Numbered from the stretch's first letter, positions 44,851 to 53,613 are shown. The stretch: 64,000 nt of DNA from Frondihabitans sucicola (GCF_030296615.1 NZ_AP027732.1:2356001-2420000), one strand, 5' to 3'. Numbers and translations: made by a program. The notes: generated by a model not told the origin, from the sequence alone.

Positions 44851-45636
44851 CTACTGCAGAGCCGCCACGACCTGCTCGGCGGCGGGCCAGTACTTCTCGT
44901 AGTGGTTCGGGTCGGCGTTGACCTGCACGTCGTGGGCCGCCAGCGTCGGGGTGAGGGTCTTCCAGCCGGGTATCCGCACCAGCTTGTCGAAGAAATGCGT
45001 CGCCGCCACGTACGGCGTCATCCGATCCGACAGGCTGCCCCAGGCGCCGTTGTCACGCTGCTGGAAGAGCCCTCGACTATCGGGCCCGGCCGTGTCGCCG
45101 TGGTCGATGTTGACGAGGCTCGACTCGCCCATGGCGGTCATGACGCCGATGGCCTGCGTGTGGGTGCCGATGCCCTGGGCGCGGGCCGCGTTGATGATGT
45201 GCGCGGCGTTGATCAGGCGATCCTGGCAGTAGCCGGCAACGGGGCCGGCCGGCACGAGGACGGTTCCGATCTGGACGGGCTCGGCCGCCGGGCAGCTCAC
45301 GCTCGACCCGTTCGCGGCGGACCCGGCGGCCCCGGCCGCGTCGCCGATACGGCTGACGGCGCCGGAGGCCGCCAACACGATGGCGCTCACCAGGGCCACC
45401 ACCAGCCCGATTCCGATCGCGACGCCGAACGACAGGGCGCGCGAGCGCCCGCTCGGCGACACCGCGCGGCGTCTGCGCGTTCCGCCGCGCCGTGCGGCGG
45501 CCGTGCGCCCGGAGGCGGAAAGACGCCTCTGGGTCGCGCCGCCCCGCGTCCGCCCGCTCCGGGTGCCGGCCCTGCCGGCTCGCGGGGACCCACCGCTTTT
45601 CGGGGGCTCGCGGGTCGGAGTCGGGCGGGTCGGCAT
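44851..45636 (-). CDS. Membrane-anchored peptidoglycan hydrolase-like protein
   Basis: A 261-residue protein. The first 70 residues are very basic and Arg/Pro/Gly-rich (cytosolic), then one helix (LSFGVAIGIGLVVALVSAIVL) anchors it, followed by an extracellular domain: INAAHIINAARAQGIGTHTQ, IGVMTAMGESSLVNIDHGD, AGPDSRGLFQQRDNGAWGS and NADPNHYEKYW. This is the pattern of actinobacterial lytic-transglycosylase/resuscitation-type domains found in cell-wall hydrolases, with the catalytic glutamate likely in MGESSL. Two cysteines (SCPAAEP, AGYCQDR) may form a disulfide. Its position at the edge of the T7SS locus suggests local wall opening for the secretion machine, but this is inference. Confidence 0.75.
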   Translation of the reverse strand: MPTRPTPTREPPKSGGSPRAGRAGTRSGRTRGGATQRRLSASGRTAAARRGGTRRRRAVSPSGRSRALSFGVAIGIGLVVALVSAIVLAASGAVSRIGDAAGAAGSAANGSSVSCPAAEPVQIGTVLVPAGPVAGYCQDRLINAAHIINAARAQGIGTHTQAIGVMTAMGESSLVNIDHGDTAGPDSRGLFQQRDNGAWGSLSDRMTPYVAATHFFDKLVRIPGWKTLTPTLAAHDVQVNADPNHYEKYWPAAEQVVAALQ

Positions 45637-45745
45637 CCTTCGAGGGTAGGCGATGCCGCCGACGAGGAGCCTCCACCGCCAGGGGGAATCGGTTCCTCCG
45701 CGGGGGTGAACGCCTCGGCGCGTGAACCCCGTCCGCGATTCCGCC

Positions 45746-45835
45746 GCCTGCGGGCTGCCGGCCGCCTGCGGGCTGCCGGCCGCCTGCAGGCTGCCGGCCG
45801 CCTGCGGGCAGCCGGCCGCCTGCGGGCAGCCGGCC
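45746..45835. repeat. Five 18-bp tandem repeats
   Basis: Five copies of GCCTGCGGGCTGCCGGCC at 45746-45763, 45764-45781, 45782-45799, 45800-45817 and 45818-45835, with one or two substitutions in copies three to five. They lie in the divergent gap between the hydrolase (45636) and the DUF427 gene (45884) and could form stacked hairpins, since each unit contains GCCGGC. Confidence 0.95.
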
Positions 45836-45883
45836 GCGCGCCGGTTGCCTGCCGCGCTCAGGCACCCGGCGCAGGATGGTGCG

Positions 45884-46378
45884 ATGACTCACGCACGCAT
45901 CGAACCTGGGCCCGGCCAAGAATCCGTCTGGGACTACCCGCGGCCTCCGCGGGTCGAGCCGACCGCGGATCGCGTGGTCGTGCGACTCGGCGGGGAGACG
46001 ATCGCCGACACCTCCGCGGCACTGCGGGTGCTCGAGACGAGTCACCCGCCCGTGTACTACCTGCCCGTGTCGTCCTTCGCCGCGGGAGTCCTGCATCCTG
46101 CGCCCGGGGCCAGCCTGTGCGAGTTCAAAGGGGCCGCGAACTACTACGACGTGACGGGCGGCGGCGTCACCGCACCGAAGGCCGCGTGGGGGTATCGGGC
46201 ACCCTGGTCCGGCTTCGAGGCCCTGGCCGGGTACGTCGCCCTCTATCCCGGGGCGATGGACGCCTGCGAGGTCGCGGGAGAGAACGTCTCGGCGCAGGAG
46301 GGCGACTTCTACGGCGGCTGGATCACATCGCGAGTGGTCGGCCCGTTCAAGGGGGCGCCGGGCACCCTCGGTTGGTGA
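45884..46378 (+). CDS. DUF427 domain protein
   Basis: A 164-residue soluble protein with the DUF427 pattern: SVWDYPRPPRVEP, VVVRLGGETIADTSAALRVLETSHPPVYYLP, a central GASLCEFKGAANYYDV and AAWGYRAPWSGFEALAGYVALYPGAMDAC (all quoted in part), ending with the WITSRVVGPFKGAPGT block. The family has a small beta-rich fold of unknown biochemical role. Start ATG at 45884 comes 48 bp after the 18-bp repeat block. The reading frame is open upstream through the repeats, but the repeats are unlikely to be translated. Confidence 0.83.
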   Translation: MTHARIEPGPGQESVWDYPRPPRVEPTADRVVVRLGGETIADTSAALRVLETSHPPVYYLPVSSFAAGVLHPAPGASLCEFKGAANYYDVTGGGVTAPKAAWGYRAPWSGFEALAGYVALYPGAMDACEVAGENVSAQEGDFYGGWITSRVVGPFKGAPGTLGW

Positions 46379-46471
46379 CGCGCCCCGAAGTCGAGCGCGC
46401 CGAGCCGAAAGCTCAGCTGGCGCCGCGTGGGCTCAAAGCGCGCCGCGGACCTCCGCGGGCGTCGTGAAAGC

Positions 46472-46990
46472 TCAGCCGGCGGCGCCCTCGGCGTCGACCT
46501 CGGGTGCGGGAGCGCGGCGACCGAGTTCGATGACGGCGGCCGACGCGGCGAAGCCGCCGATGAGCGCGAAGAGCGTGCCGCCGACACCCCAGCTCTTGCG
46601 ACCGATGACGGCGTCGAACGAGAGCTTGCCCGGCCCGGCTGCGATCACGCCGAGGGCGGCGATCAGCACGGCGTTGTACTCGTAGCCGCCGTCGCTGTTC
46701 CACGGACCGTTCTTGAGGTGCACGGTGCGGACCGCCGTGACCATGCTGCCGATCAGGCCTGCTGCGGCCAGAGGCGTCAGCGCGCCGAGGGCGACTCCGG
46801 CGCCGCCGGCCGTCTCGGTCGCGGCGGCCAGGAGCGCGTTGCGCTTCGCGGGCTGCAGGCCGATGCCGTGCATCATCTGGGTGACGCCTTCGATGCCGGG
46901 GCCGTTGAACGATCCGGTGAGTTTCTGGAGGCCGTGGCCGGCGAGGAGGCCGCCGACGGTGACGCGCAGGAGTGTTGTTCCGAGGCTCAT
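46472..46990 (-). CDS. DoxX-family membrane protein
   Basis: A 172-residue membrane protein with four helices: GTTLLRVTVGGLLAGHGLQKL (with the DoxX GxxHGxQK-type motif), TETAGGAGVALGALTPLAA, AGLIGSMVTAVRTVHL and YNAVLIAALGVIAAGPG. The segment GPWNSDGGYEYNAVL is characteristic of actinobacterial DoxX proteins. In mycobacteria a DoxX protein works with a superoxide dismutase and a thiosulfate sulfurtransferase; no such partner is present here. Start ATG at 46990, stop at 46472, convergent with the DUF427 gene. Confidence 0.88.
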   Translation of the reverse strand: MSLGTTLLRVTVGGLLAGHGLQKLTGSFNGPGIEGVTQMMHGIGLQPAKRNALLAAATETAGGAGVALGALTPLAAAGLIGSMVTAVRTVHLKNGPWNSDGGYEYNAVLIAALGVIAAGPGKLSFDAVIGRKSWGVGGTLFALIGGFAASAAVIELGRRAPAPEVDAEGAAG

Positions 46991-47169
46991 GTCTCCGTTC
47001 TACGCCCGAAGGCCCGACCGTGGCTACTTCTCGACGCGTGTTGTCTGCGCGGCACCGCCTCGCGTCGCGCAGACCCGGCGGGCGGGCTCGGCCGGGACGT
47101 CGCGCAGACCTGGCGCCCGGACCCGGCAGGGAGAAGGATGGTCGGAGACACCCGACGAAGGAGACGGAC

Positions 47170-47607
47170 ATGACGACCGATACCTCACCCGTGGCCCGCG
47201 CCATGCGCGTGATCGACGCCGACCCCGAGCAGTGCTGGCGGGCCCTGACCGATCCCGACCTGGTGCGCGAGTACTTCTTCGGCACGACCGTCACGAGCGA
47301 CTGGCAGGTGGGAAGCCCGATCACCTACTCCGGCGAGTTCGACGGCAAGCCGTACGAAGACCACGGGACCGTCCTCGAGGCCAACGAGCCTCTGCTCCTG
47401 GTGACCACCTTCTTCAGCCCGTCGAGCGGAAAGGCCGACGTCCCGGAGAACTACCAGCGCGTCACCTACAAGGTGCAGCCCATCGACGGGGGCTGCCGCG
47501 TCACCGTCGAGCAGACCAACAACGCCTCGGAGGAGGCCGCGGAGCACTCGTCGCAGAATTGGCAGGCCGTTCTCGACGGGCTCGCCACGGTGGCGCCCCA
47601 AGCCTGA
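47170..47607 (+). CDS. SRPBCC/AHSA1-family protein
   Basis: A 145-residue protein of the START/SRPBCC ligand-binding superfamily, AHSA1-like: VARAMRVIDADPEQCWRALTDPDLVREYFFG (in part), WQVGSPITYSGEFDG, HGTVLEANEPLLLVTTFFSPSSG, then CRVTVEQTNN and a final helix NWQAVLDGLATV. Such proteins bind hydrophobic ligands or act as heat-shock co-factors; the ligand here is unknown. Start ATG at 47170 follows GAAGGAGACG. It lies divergent from the DoxX gene with about 180 bp between them. Confidence 0.85.
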   Translation: MTTDTSPVARAMRVIDADPEQCWRALTDPDLVREYFFGTTVTSDWQVGSPITYSGEFDGKPYEDHGTVLEANEPLLLVTTFFSPSSGKADVPENYQRVTYKVQPIDGGCRVTVEQTNNASEEAAEHSSQNWQAVLDGLATVAPQA

Positions 47608-47644
47608 CGGCGGCGAAGAACGATCCGGGCAGGATCCCGCCCGC

Positions 47645-48697
47645 TCACGCCAGCAGGGCCCCGAGGTCGTACGCGGCCGGAACCTCGAGCTGCTCGAACG
47701 TGCACGAGCTCGCCTCGCGATCGGGTCGCCAGCGCTCGAACTGCACGGTGTGCCGGAAGCGGGAGCCCTCCATCTGGTCGTAGCGCACCTCGACGACCGC
47801 GGTCGGCGCGAGTTTCACGAACGAGGTGTCGCGGTTCGACGAGAATCGGTTGCGCTCGGTCTCGCCGGTGGCGGCCGACCCGTCGGACGACCGCACGACG
47901 AGCGGGGCGAGCTCGTCGATCAGCTCACGGCGGCGCGCCATCGTGAACGCCGAGATGCCCCCGACGTTCTGCAGCACCCCGTCCGAATCGTGGAGGCCGA
48001 CGAGCAGGGAGCCGACGCCCTCGCCCGAGGCGTGGATGCGGTAGCCGAGCGCGACCACGTCGGCCGTCCTGTGGTGCTTGACCTTGAGCATCCTGCGCTT
48101 GCCCTCTTCGTAGACGCCGGCGCGCGGCTTCGCGACGACTCCGTCCAGCCCGGCCCCCTCGAATTCGACCAGCCAGCGGCGCGCGAGGTCGACGTCGTCA
48201 GTGGTCTGCCCGAGGTGGAGCGGGTCGGAGAACGCGGCCGCGAGATCGACGAGGGCCGCGCGTCGCTCGGAGAAGGCGACGCCGGTGAGGTCGAGGTCCG
48301 CGGCGGCGAGGAGGTCGAACGCGACGAACGAGGCGGGGGTCTCGACGGACAGCTTCGCGATGCGGGACGCGGCCGGGTGGATGCGGGCCGAGAGGGCCTC
48401 CCAGTCGAGCCGCTCGCCGGTGCCGGACGGCTGACGCAGGATGATCTCGCCATCGAGGACGCAGGATCCTGCGACCTGGTCCGCGATCGCCTCCACCAGC
48501 TCCGGGAAATAGCGCGTCAGCATCTTCGACCCGCGGCTGCCGATCTCGACCTGGCCGTCGTCGACGTAGACGAGGCCGCGGAAGCCGTCCCACTTCGGCT
48601 CGTACGACAGGCCGCCGTCGACGCTGTCGGGCTCCGGCACCGTGTCGACGGCCTTGGCGAGCATCGGCGACACGGGATTCTGCGCGCTGGGGATCAT
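47645..48697 (-). CDS. ligC: ATP-dependent DNA ligase, LigC type
   Basis: A 350-residue ligase. The nucleotidyl-transferase motif I with the catalytic lysine is in YEPKWDGFRGL; motif III is in SFVAFDLLAA; motif IV in LDGVVAKPRAGVY; motif V in MLKVKHHRTADVVALGY. The OB-fold C-terminus ends FVKLAPTAVVEVRYDQMEGSRFRHTVQF in pattern. Without polymerase or phosphoesterase parts it matches the LigC branch rather than LigD. It is divergent from a PolDom primase-polymerase gene with 75 bp between them. In mycobacteria, LigC and Prim-PolC cooperate in short-gap base excision repair, so the pair here probably does the same. Confidence 0.9.
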   Translation of the reverse strand: MIPSAQNPVSPMLAKAVDTVPEPDSVDGGLSYEPKWDGFRGLVYVDDGQVEIGSRGSKMLTRYFPELVEAIADQVAGSCVLDGEIILRQPSGTGERLDWEALSARIHPAASRIAKLSVETPASFVAFDLLAAADLDLTGVAFSERRAALVDLAAAFSDPLHLGQTTDDVDLARRWLVEFEGAGLDGVVAKPRAGVYEEGKRRMLKVKHHRTADVVALGYRIHASGEGVGSLLVGLHDSDGVLQNVGGISAFTMARRRELIDELAPLVVRSSDGSAATGETERNRFSSNRDTSFVKLAPTAVVEVRYDQMEGSRFRHTVQFERWRPDREASSCTFEQLEVPAAYDLGALLA

Positions 48698-48772
48698 GAC
48701 CAGAGTCTGGCCCGGCCGGGGCGTGGGTGCCCGCCACCGTGCACCCGGAGGGCTGCGGCGCTACGGTGAGGC

Positions 48773-49795
48773 ATGGCGAGCGATGCAGCGGTGCTGACCG
48801 TCCCGGGGCCCGACGGCGACCGAGAGGTGCGGATCTCGAGTCCGTCGCGCGTCCTCTGGCCGGAGCTCGGCATCACCAAGCTCGACCTGGCGAACTACTT
48901 CGTCGCGGTCGGGCCGGCCTTCATCCGCGCCAACGGTGGGCGGCCCGTGTCGCTGCAGCGTTTCCCGGCGGGGGTCGACGGCGAGCAGTTCTTCTCCAAG
49001 AACCCGCCCCGCGGCACGCCCGACTACGTCCGCGCCGTCGATGTCACGTACCCGAGCGGTCGCGTGCACCCGCAGCTGGTGCTCGACGAGCCGGCCGCTG
49101 CGGTCTGGGGCGTGCAGATGAACACCGTCGTCTTCCACCCCTGGGCGTCTCGCGCCGACGCCCCCGACTTCCCCGACGAACTGCGGATCGACCTCGACCC
49201 GCAGCCGGGGACGACATTCCCCGACGTCATCGCCGCCGCCCTCGCGCTGCGCGACCTGCTCGACGAGTTCGGGCTGACGGCGTTCGTGAAGACCTCGGGC
49301 AACCGCGGGTTGCACGTGTTCGCGCCGATCGAGCCGTCGTTCGAGTTCCTCGACGTCCGGCACGGCGTCATCGCCGTCGCCCGAGAACTCGAACGACGGA
49401 TGCCGGACGACGTCACCGCGGCCTGGTGGAAGGAAGAGCGCGGCGCACGGATCTTCCTGGACTTCAACCAGGCGAACCGGGATCGCACCATGGCCGGCGC
49501 CTACTCGCCGCGGGCGCTCGCCCGGGCCTCCGTCTCGACGCCGGTGGGCTGGGACGAGCTGGGGAGCGTGGATCCTGCGGCCCACACGATCCTGACGGTG
49601 CCCGAGCGTCTGAACACGGTCGGCGACCCGTGGGAGGCGTTGCACGAGGGGGCGGCGCCGTCGATCCAACCGCTGCTCGACCGCTGGGAGGCCGATGCCG
49701 AGTCGGGGCTCGGCGAGCTGCCGTTCCCGCCGGACTTCCCGAAGATGCCCGGCGAGCCCCCGCGCGTGCAGCCTTCCCGCGCGCGCAAGCCGTAG
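48773..49795 (+). CDS. LigD-type polymerase domain (Prim-Pol/PolDom)
   Basis: A 340-residue archaeo-eukaryotic primase-type polymerase as found in LigD, here as a separate protein. Seen are SSPSRVLWPELGITKLDLANYF (in part), SLQRFPAGVDGEQFFSKNPPRG, HPWASRADAPDFPDELRIDLDPQ with the metal-binding D-x-D, FVKTSGNRGLHVFAPI with the nucleotide-binding SGxxGxH, and RIFLDFNQANRDRTMAGAYSPR with the third acidic residue. It fills short gaps with ribo- or deoxyribonucleotides. It lacks the nuclease and ligase domains of LigD; the ligase partner is the divergent LigC. A 66-bp near-palindrome follows its stop. Confidence 0.92.
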   Translation: MASDAAVLTVPGPDGDREVRISSPSRVLWPELGITKLDLANYFVAVGPAFIRANGGRPVSLQRFPAGVDGEQFFSKNPPRGTPDYVRAVDVTYPSGRVHPQLVLDEPAAAVWGVQMNTVVFHPWASRADAPDFPDELRIDLDPQPGTTFPDVIAAALALRDLLDEFGLTAFVKTSGNRGLHVFAPIEPSFEFLDVRHGVIAVARELERRMPDDVTAAWWKEERGARIFLDFNQANRDRTMAGAYSPRALARASVSTPVGWDELGSVDPAAHTILTVPERLNTVGDPWEALHEGAAPSIQPLLDRWEADAESGLGELPFPPDFPKMPGEPPRVQPSRARKP

Positions 49796-49802
49796 CCCTA
49801 GC

Positions 49803-49868
49803 GGAACAGGCGCTTTGACGCAGAACAGGCGATCCAGATCACCTGTTCCGCGTAAAAGCGCCTGTTCC
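49803..49868. terminator. 66-bp near-perfect palindrome in a convergent gap
   Basis: Arms run from GGAACAGGCGCTTT at 49803 to AAAGCGCCTGTTCC ending at 49868, with only four mismatched pairs of 33 and no loop beyond the central CA. It lies between the convergent stops at 49795 and 49895. A bidirectional terminator is the simplest reading; it has no T-tract, so a REP- or MITE-like palindromic element is also possible. Confidence 0.7.
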
Positions 49869-49894
49869 CAGCACCACGCACGAAGGCGGGCGGG

Positions 49895-50407
49895 CTACTC
49901 GTCCTCGAGGAGCTGCGCGCGGTCGGCGAGGTAGGTCTCGAGCGGGCGGCGCTCGCCGGGGCCGGGCCCCCAGCGGAGGAGCAGGCGTTCGCCGTCGAAC
50001 GACAGGGGGTCGGAGCCCTCGCCGAGCTCCGCGGGATCGTGGGCGATCTCGGTATAGCCGTAGTTGACGACGTCCCCCTCGACGAAGTCGCCGCGGCTCG
50101 CCGCCTGCCGATCGGCGCGGCGCTGCTCAACCGAGAGCGAGAGGTTCTGGGGCCAGCCCGTCGCTGTCGCGCGAGTGATCTTCCCGACGCTGTAGAGGCG
50201 CGCTCCGCGATCGAGCAGGATCACGCCGAGTCGCCAGGCGCGCCCGACCGGTTGCATCGAGGTCTGAGTCTTGAAGGGGCCGAAACCTCGCGGTTCCTTG
50301 ACGACAGCCAGGGCCTCGTCACGGGCCTCCGCTCGATCGAGGCGGTCGATGGTCGCCCGCAGGGCGGAGCGGAGGAGGTCTGCCGGGTCGGCGCCGCCGT
50401 CGGCCAC
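49895..50407 (-). CDS. Unknown protein coupled to the patatin gene
   Basis: About 170 residues from the GTG at 50407, chosen because it lies five bases after the patatin stop with GAGG upstream; an ATG at 50446 would overlap the patatin end. The protein begins VADGGADPADLLRSALRATI and contains FGPFKTQTSMQPVGRAWRLGVILLD (in part), LYSVGKITRATATGWPQNLS and FVEGDVVNYGYTEI, ending in an acidic tail. The composition suggests a soluble beta-rich protein. No family recognised. Likely co-transcribed with the patatin gene. Confidence 0.65.
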   Translation of the reverse strand: MADGGADPADLLRSALRATIDRLDRAEARDEALAVVKEPRGFGPFKTQTSMQPVGRAWRLGVILLDRGARLYSVGKITRATATGWPQNLSLSVEQRRADRQAASRGDFVEGDVVNYGYTEIAHDPAELGEGSDPLSFDGERLLLRWGPGPGERRPLETYLADRAQLLEDE

Positions 50408-50411
50408 GACC

Positions 50412-51403
50412 TCAGGCCCAGAACGCGGCGACGGCGTCCGCAGCACCGGCCGCCTGCGCTCGGCCCGCCTCCGCCGACGGGACCCGGCTGCTGTCGGCCA
50501 GCGAGTTGGGGCCGAACGCCGCCAGGCTCACCTCGTCGGCGGTGAGGACGAGGACCTCGGAGGGAGCAGACCCGTCGGCGCCGGCTCTGAGAGAGGCGAC
50601 GGCCGCGTCGAGCTGGGGGCCCATCGGGCTCGCGGGGTCTTCCGGTCCGCAGGCGAGGACGAGCACGCGGTCGTAGCCGGCGGCGACGTCGGCATTGGTC
50701 GCCGAGCGCATCCCGCCGTCGACGTAGGCGCGGCCGTCGATCGTCACCGGCGGGAACACCAGCGGCACGGAGCAGCTGGCCGCCACGGCGCGCGAGAGTT
50801 CCACGCCGCTGGCGCTGTCGAGGACGCGAAAGTCGCCGGTCTCGGCCTCGACGACGCACACGCCGAGGGGGCCTGCGGCCAGCCGTGCTCTTCCGGGAAC
50901 TGCGCGGCGAGCTCCGCGAGCAGAGGCGAGTCGGGCGACCCCGCGGACAGCGCGACCGCTGCCCGGCCGAGCCGCGCCCTGGCATCCTGCGCGTCCTCGG
51001 CTCCCTGCAGGATCGTCGCGAGCTGCTCTCCGAGGGCGGCCATGTCGAACACCGGGGCGGTGGCAGCGTCGGCCCCGGGTCGGCCGGCGGCGTCGGTCGC
51101 TCGAGCATCGGCCGGCTGACGACCGTCGACACCGCCCTGCCCCTCGGCCTCCGTCTGCTGGTCGAACAGCCCGGGTGCCGCCGGGTCGATCTGGGCGCCG
51201 TACACGGCCTGGACCTGGCCGAAGCGCAGGATCGTTCCGGCGACGGAACCGGCGCTCGTCCCGACGACGAGATCCGCCGCGTCGACGTCGACACCCCGCT
51301 CGAGGAGTTCGGCGAGCATGCCGAGGTGCCACGCGATGCCGGCGACGCCTCCACCCCCGAGGACGAGAGCGCGGCGGGTGCGGGGCGTCGAGGCGTCGGT
51401 CAT
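50412..51403 (-). CDS. Patatin-like phospholipase (frameshifted)
   Basis: A serine lipid acyl-hydrolase of about 330 residues. The oxyanion loop is ALVLGGGGVAGIAWHLGML, the nucleophile elbow is VVGTSAGSVAGTIL and the catalytic aspartate is in AYVDGGMRSATNADVA (DGG/A motif). An alanine/aspartate-rich insert of about 50 residues lies between the two. One base is lost in the G5 run at 50867-50871 (plus strand); repair gives APLGVCVVEAETGDFRVLD. Start ATG at 51403. Patatins act on membrane phospholipids or neutral lipids; the substrate is not predictable. It is followed by an unknown gene, probably in one transcript. Confidence 0.87.
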
Positions 51404-51474
51404 TCTCCGAGCTTATTCGCGAGCCGCCTGATTAGAGTTGTCGTCTCCCGCTCCTCCGACCCGAGAGACGCTCC

Positions 51475-51963
51475 ATGAACGCTCGCACAGTCCTCCCCAC
51501 CGTCGGCCTCGCCGCGCTCCTCGTCGCGGGGCTCGCCGGCTGCAGCCCGATCGGGCCGACCGAGTCGTCGTCGACGGCTGCAGCCCCGGCGTCGTCGGCT
51601 GCGGCCGCCCCCGCCACCGCTCCGGCCTCGTCGCAGACCAAGGGGCAGGCGTGCACCCTCCTCGCCTCGTCGATGGAGACCCTGTCGACGAAGCTGTCGT
51701 CGGAGTACACCTCGTTCACGAACGACCCGAAGGCGGCCGTCGCTGCGATCCAGGAGCTGTCGGCCACGTTCGCCGCCAACGTCCGGAAGGTCACCGAGCC
51801 CGGCGCCCTGGCGCTCGGGCAGAAGGCCGAGGCCGATCTCGCGACGTTCGTCACCGCCGCTCAGAAGGCCGTCGCGCACCCTGCCGCAGGCGTGGCCGCC
51901 GTGCAGAAGCAGGCGACCGCGCTGCAGAAAGACTTCACGCAGGTCGGCTCGTACTGCGCCTAG
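51475..51963 (+). CDS. Small secreted lipoprotein, unknown function
   Basis: A 162-residue lipoprotein. The signal peptide (TVLPTVGLAALLVAGLAGC) ends in the lipobox LAGC, giving lipid attachment at about Cys23. An Ala/Ser/Thr/Pro-rich spacer (residues 25-55) leads to a helical domain of about 105 residues: ACTLLASSMETLSTKLSSEY, AAIQELSATFAANVRKV, ADLATFVTAAQKAVAHP and a final cysteine in VGSYCA, which may pair with Cys in GQACTLL. No family recognised. ATG at 51475 is divergent from the patatin gene, 71 bases apart. Confidence 0.8.
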   Translation: MNARTVLPTVGLAALLVAGLAGCSPIGPTESSSTAAAPASSAAAAPATAPASSQTKGQACTLLASSMETLSTKLSSEYTSFTNDPKAAVAAIQELSATFAANVRKVTEPGALALGQKAEADLATFVTAAQKAVAHPAAGVAAVQKQATALQKDFTQVGSYCA

Positions 51964-51974
51964 CGCCGCCGCAC

Positions 51975-53564
51975 CTAGACCGCGGCGGGGGCCGAGAACG
52001 ACGTGACGAGCTCGCGCTTGAGCACCTTGCCGCTCGCCCCGATCGGCAGCGCCTCGACCACGTGCACCACCCTCGGGTACTTGTAGGCGGCCAGGTGCTC
52101 CTTCGAGAAGGCCACGATCTCGGCGCAGTCGGCCGACGCGCCCGGGCGGAGGATGACGGCGGCGTGCACCTCCTGACCGTGCACGTCGTCGGCCACGCCG
52201 AAGACGGCGGCGTTCGCGATGCTCGCGTGCCTCATGAGGACGTCCTCGACCTCGCTCGGATACACGTTGTAGCCGTTTCGGACGATCATGTCCTTCTTGC
52301 GGTCGACGATGGTCACGACGCCCTCGTCGTCCTTGTGGCCGAGGTCACCGGTGTGGAACCAGCCGTCCACCATCGCGGCGTCCGTGGCCTCCGGGTTGCC
52401 CAGGTACCCCTTCATCAGGTTGTGCCCGCGCACGACGATCTCGCCGAGCTCACCGTGCGGCAAGAACTCGACGTGGTCTTCGACGTCGGGTCGGACGATC
52501 TCGACGTCGACGCCCCAGATCGGCTTGCCGATCGTGCCGGGCCGAGGGTTCGACAGCTCGTTGACCGTCGCCACCGGTGAGGTCTCCGTGAGGCCGTAGC
52601 CCTCCTGCACGACCGCGTCGAACGCCTCCTGGAAGCGCTCCAGCACCGCCACCGGGAGAGCGGACCCACCCGAGACCGCGTAGCGCAGCGGCGGCCGTGC
52701 GTCGGACGCCGCAGCGGCCGCCAGGAGTCCGATGTACATCGTCGGCACGGCGGTGAAGATCGTCGTCCCGGTGTCGACCATGAGCTGCAGGGCCTCGGCC
52801 GGGTCGAACTTGGGCAGCAGCACGATCGACGCCCCGCGCCGGAACACGGTGTTGAGCACCGAGGTCTGGCCGAAGGCGTGGAAGAAGGGCAGACCGCCGA
52901 AGACGACGTCGGAGCTCTGCATGTCGGTGCAGTCGAGCAGCTCGGCGCTCACCTGCTCGATCATCGCGAGGTGGGATCCGACAGCACCCTTGGGGTGACC
53001 GGTCGTGCCCGAGGTGTAGAGGATCGTCGCCGCGGCCAGCGGGTTGACCGACTCGTAGCGCTCGATCGGCGTCGCCTGGGCGGCCTCCACCTCGAGGCGC
53101 GAGATCGGGATCGGGGTCTCGGCTCCGAGGGGGAGCAGGACCGAGAGGAGCGGCACTCCGGCGCGGCCGGCAGCGGGAATGGCCTCGGCGAGCTGTGGAG
53201 CCGCGACGATGGCCAGCCGAGCGCCCGAGTCGCGGAGCACGTACTCGATCTCTTCCGCCTTGAAGAGCAGGTGGATCGGCACGACGATCGCGCCGAGCGA
53301 CAGGACGGCGTAGTAGGCGCGGCAGAAGTCGGGCACGTTCGGGATGATCAGCGCCACGCGGTCGCCTGGGCCCACGCCGCGAGCACGGAGGGCGCCCGCG
53401 TAGGCGCGCGTCTCGTCCCAGAGCTGGCCGTACGTGGTCGTCTGGCCACGGAACTGCAGCGCCGGCCGGTCGCGGTGCCGGGTTGCGCTCTCGGACAGGA
53501 TCGCGGCGATCGAGAGAGTACCGAGGCCGGGGCCGTCGAGGAGCTCCTGGGTGGTGAACGTCAT
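51975..53564 (-). CDS. Long-chain acyl-CoA synthetase (AMP-forming)
   Basis: A 529-residue adenylate-forming enzyme. The P-loop motif A3 is ILYTSGTTGHPKGAVGS at about residue 180; A5 is VVQEGYGLTETSPV; A7/A8 appear as GWFHTGDLGHKDDEG and VDRKKDMIVRNGYNVYPSEVE; the A10 lysine is in ASGKVLKREL. It activates carboxylic acids to CoA thioesters for degradation or lipid use. It is the last gene of the minus-strand set after the thioesterase and TetR, and belongs with the divergent beta-oxidation operon. Start ATG at 53564 follows AAAGGAAAG. Substrate chain length cannot be determined. Confidence 0.92.
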   Translation of the reverse strand: MTFTTQELLDGPGLGTLSIAAILSESATRHRDRPALQFRGQTTTYGQLWDETRAYAGALRARGVGPGDRVALIIPNVPDFCRAYYAVLSLGAIVVPIHLLFKAEEIEYVLRDSGARLAIVAAPQLAEAIPAAGRAGVPLLSVLLPLGAETPIPISRLEVEAAQATPIERYESVNPLAAATILYTSGTTGHPKGAVGSHLAMIEQVSAELLDCTDMQSSDVVFGGLPFFHAFGQTSVLNTVFRRGASIVLLPKFDPAEALQLMVDTGTTIFTAVPTMYIGLLAAAAASDARPPLRYAVSGGSALPVAVLERFQEAFDAVVQEGYGLTETSPVATVNELSNPRPGTIGKPIWGVDVEIVRPDVEDHVEFLPHGELGEIVVRGHNLMKGYLGNPEATDAAMVDGWFHTGDLGHKDDEGVVTIVDRKKDMIVRNGYNVYPSEVEDVLMRHASIANAAVFGVADDVHGQEVHAAVILRPGASADCAEIVAFSKEHLAAYKYPRVVHVVEALPIGASGKVLKRELVTSFSAPAAV

Positions 53565-53613
53565 TGTTCTTTCCTTTCATCGACAGTGACGAAGCGGGGG
53601 AAAAGCTGAGGCG

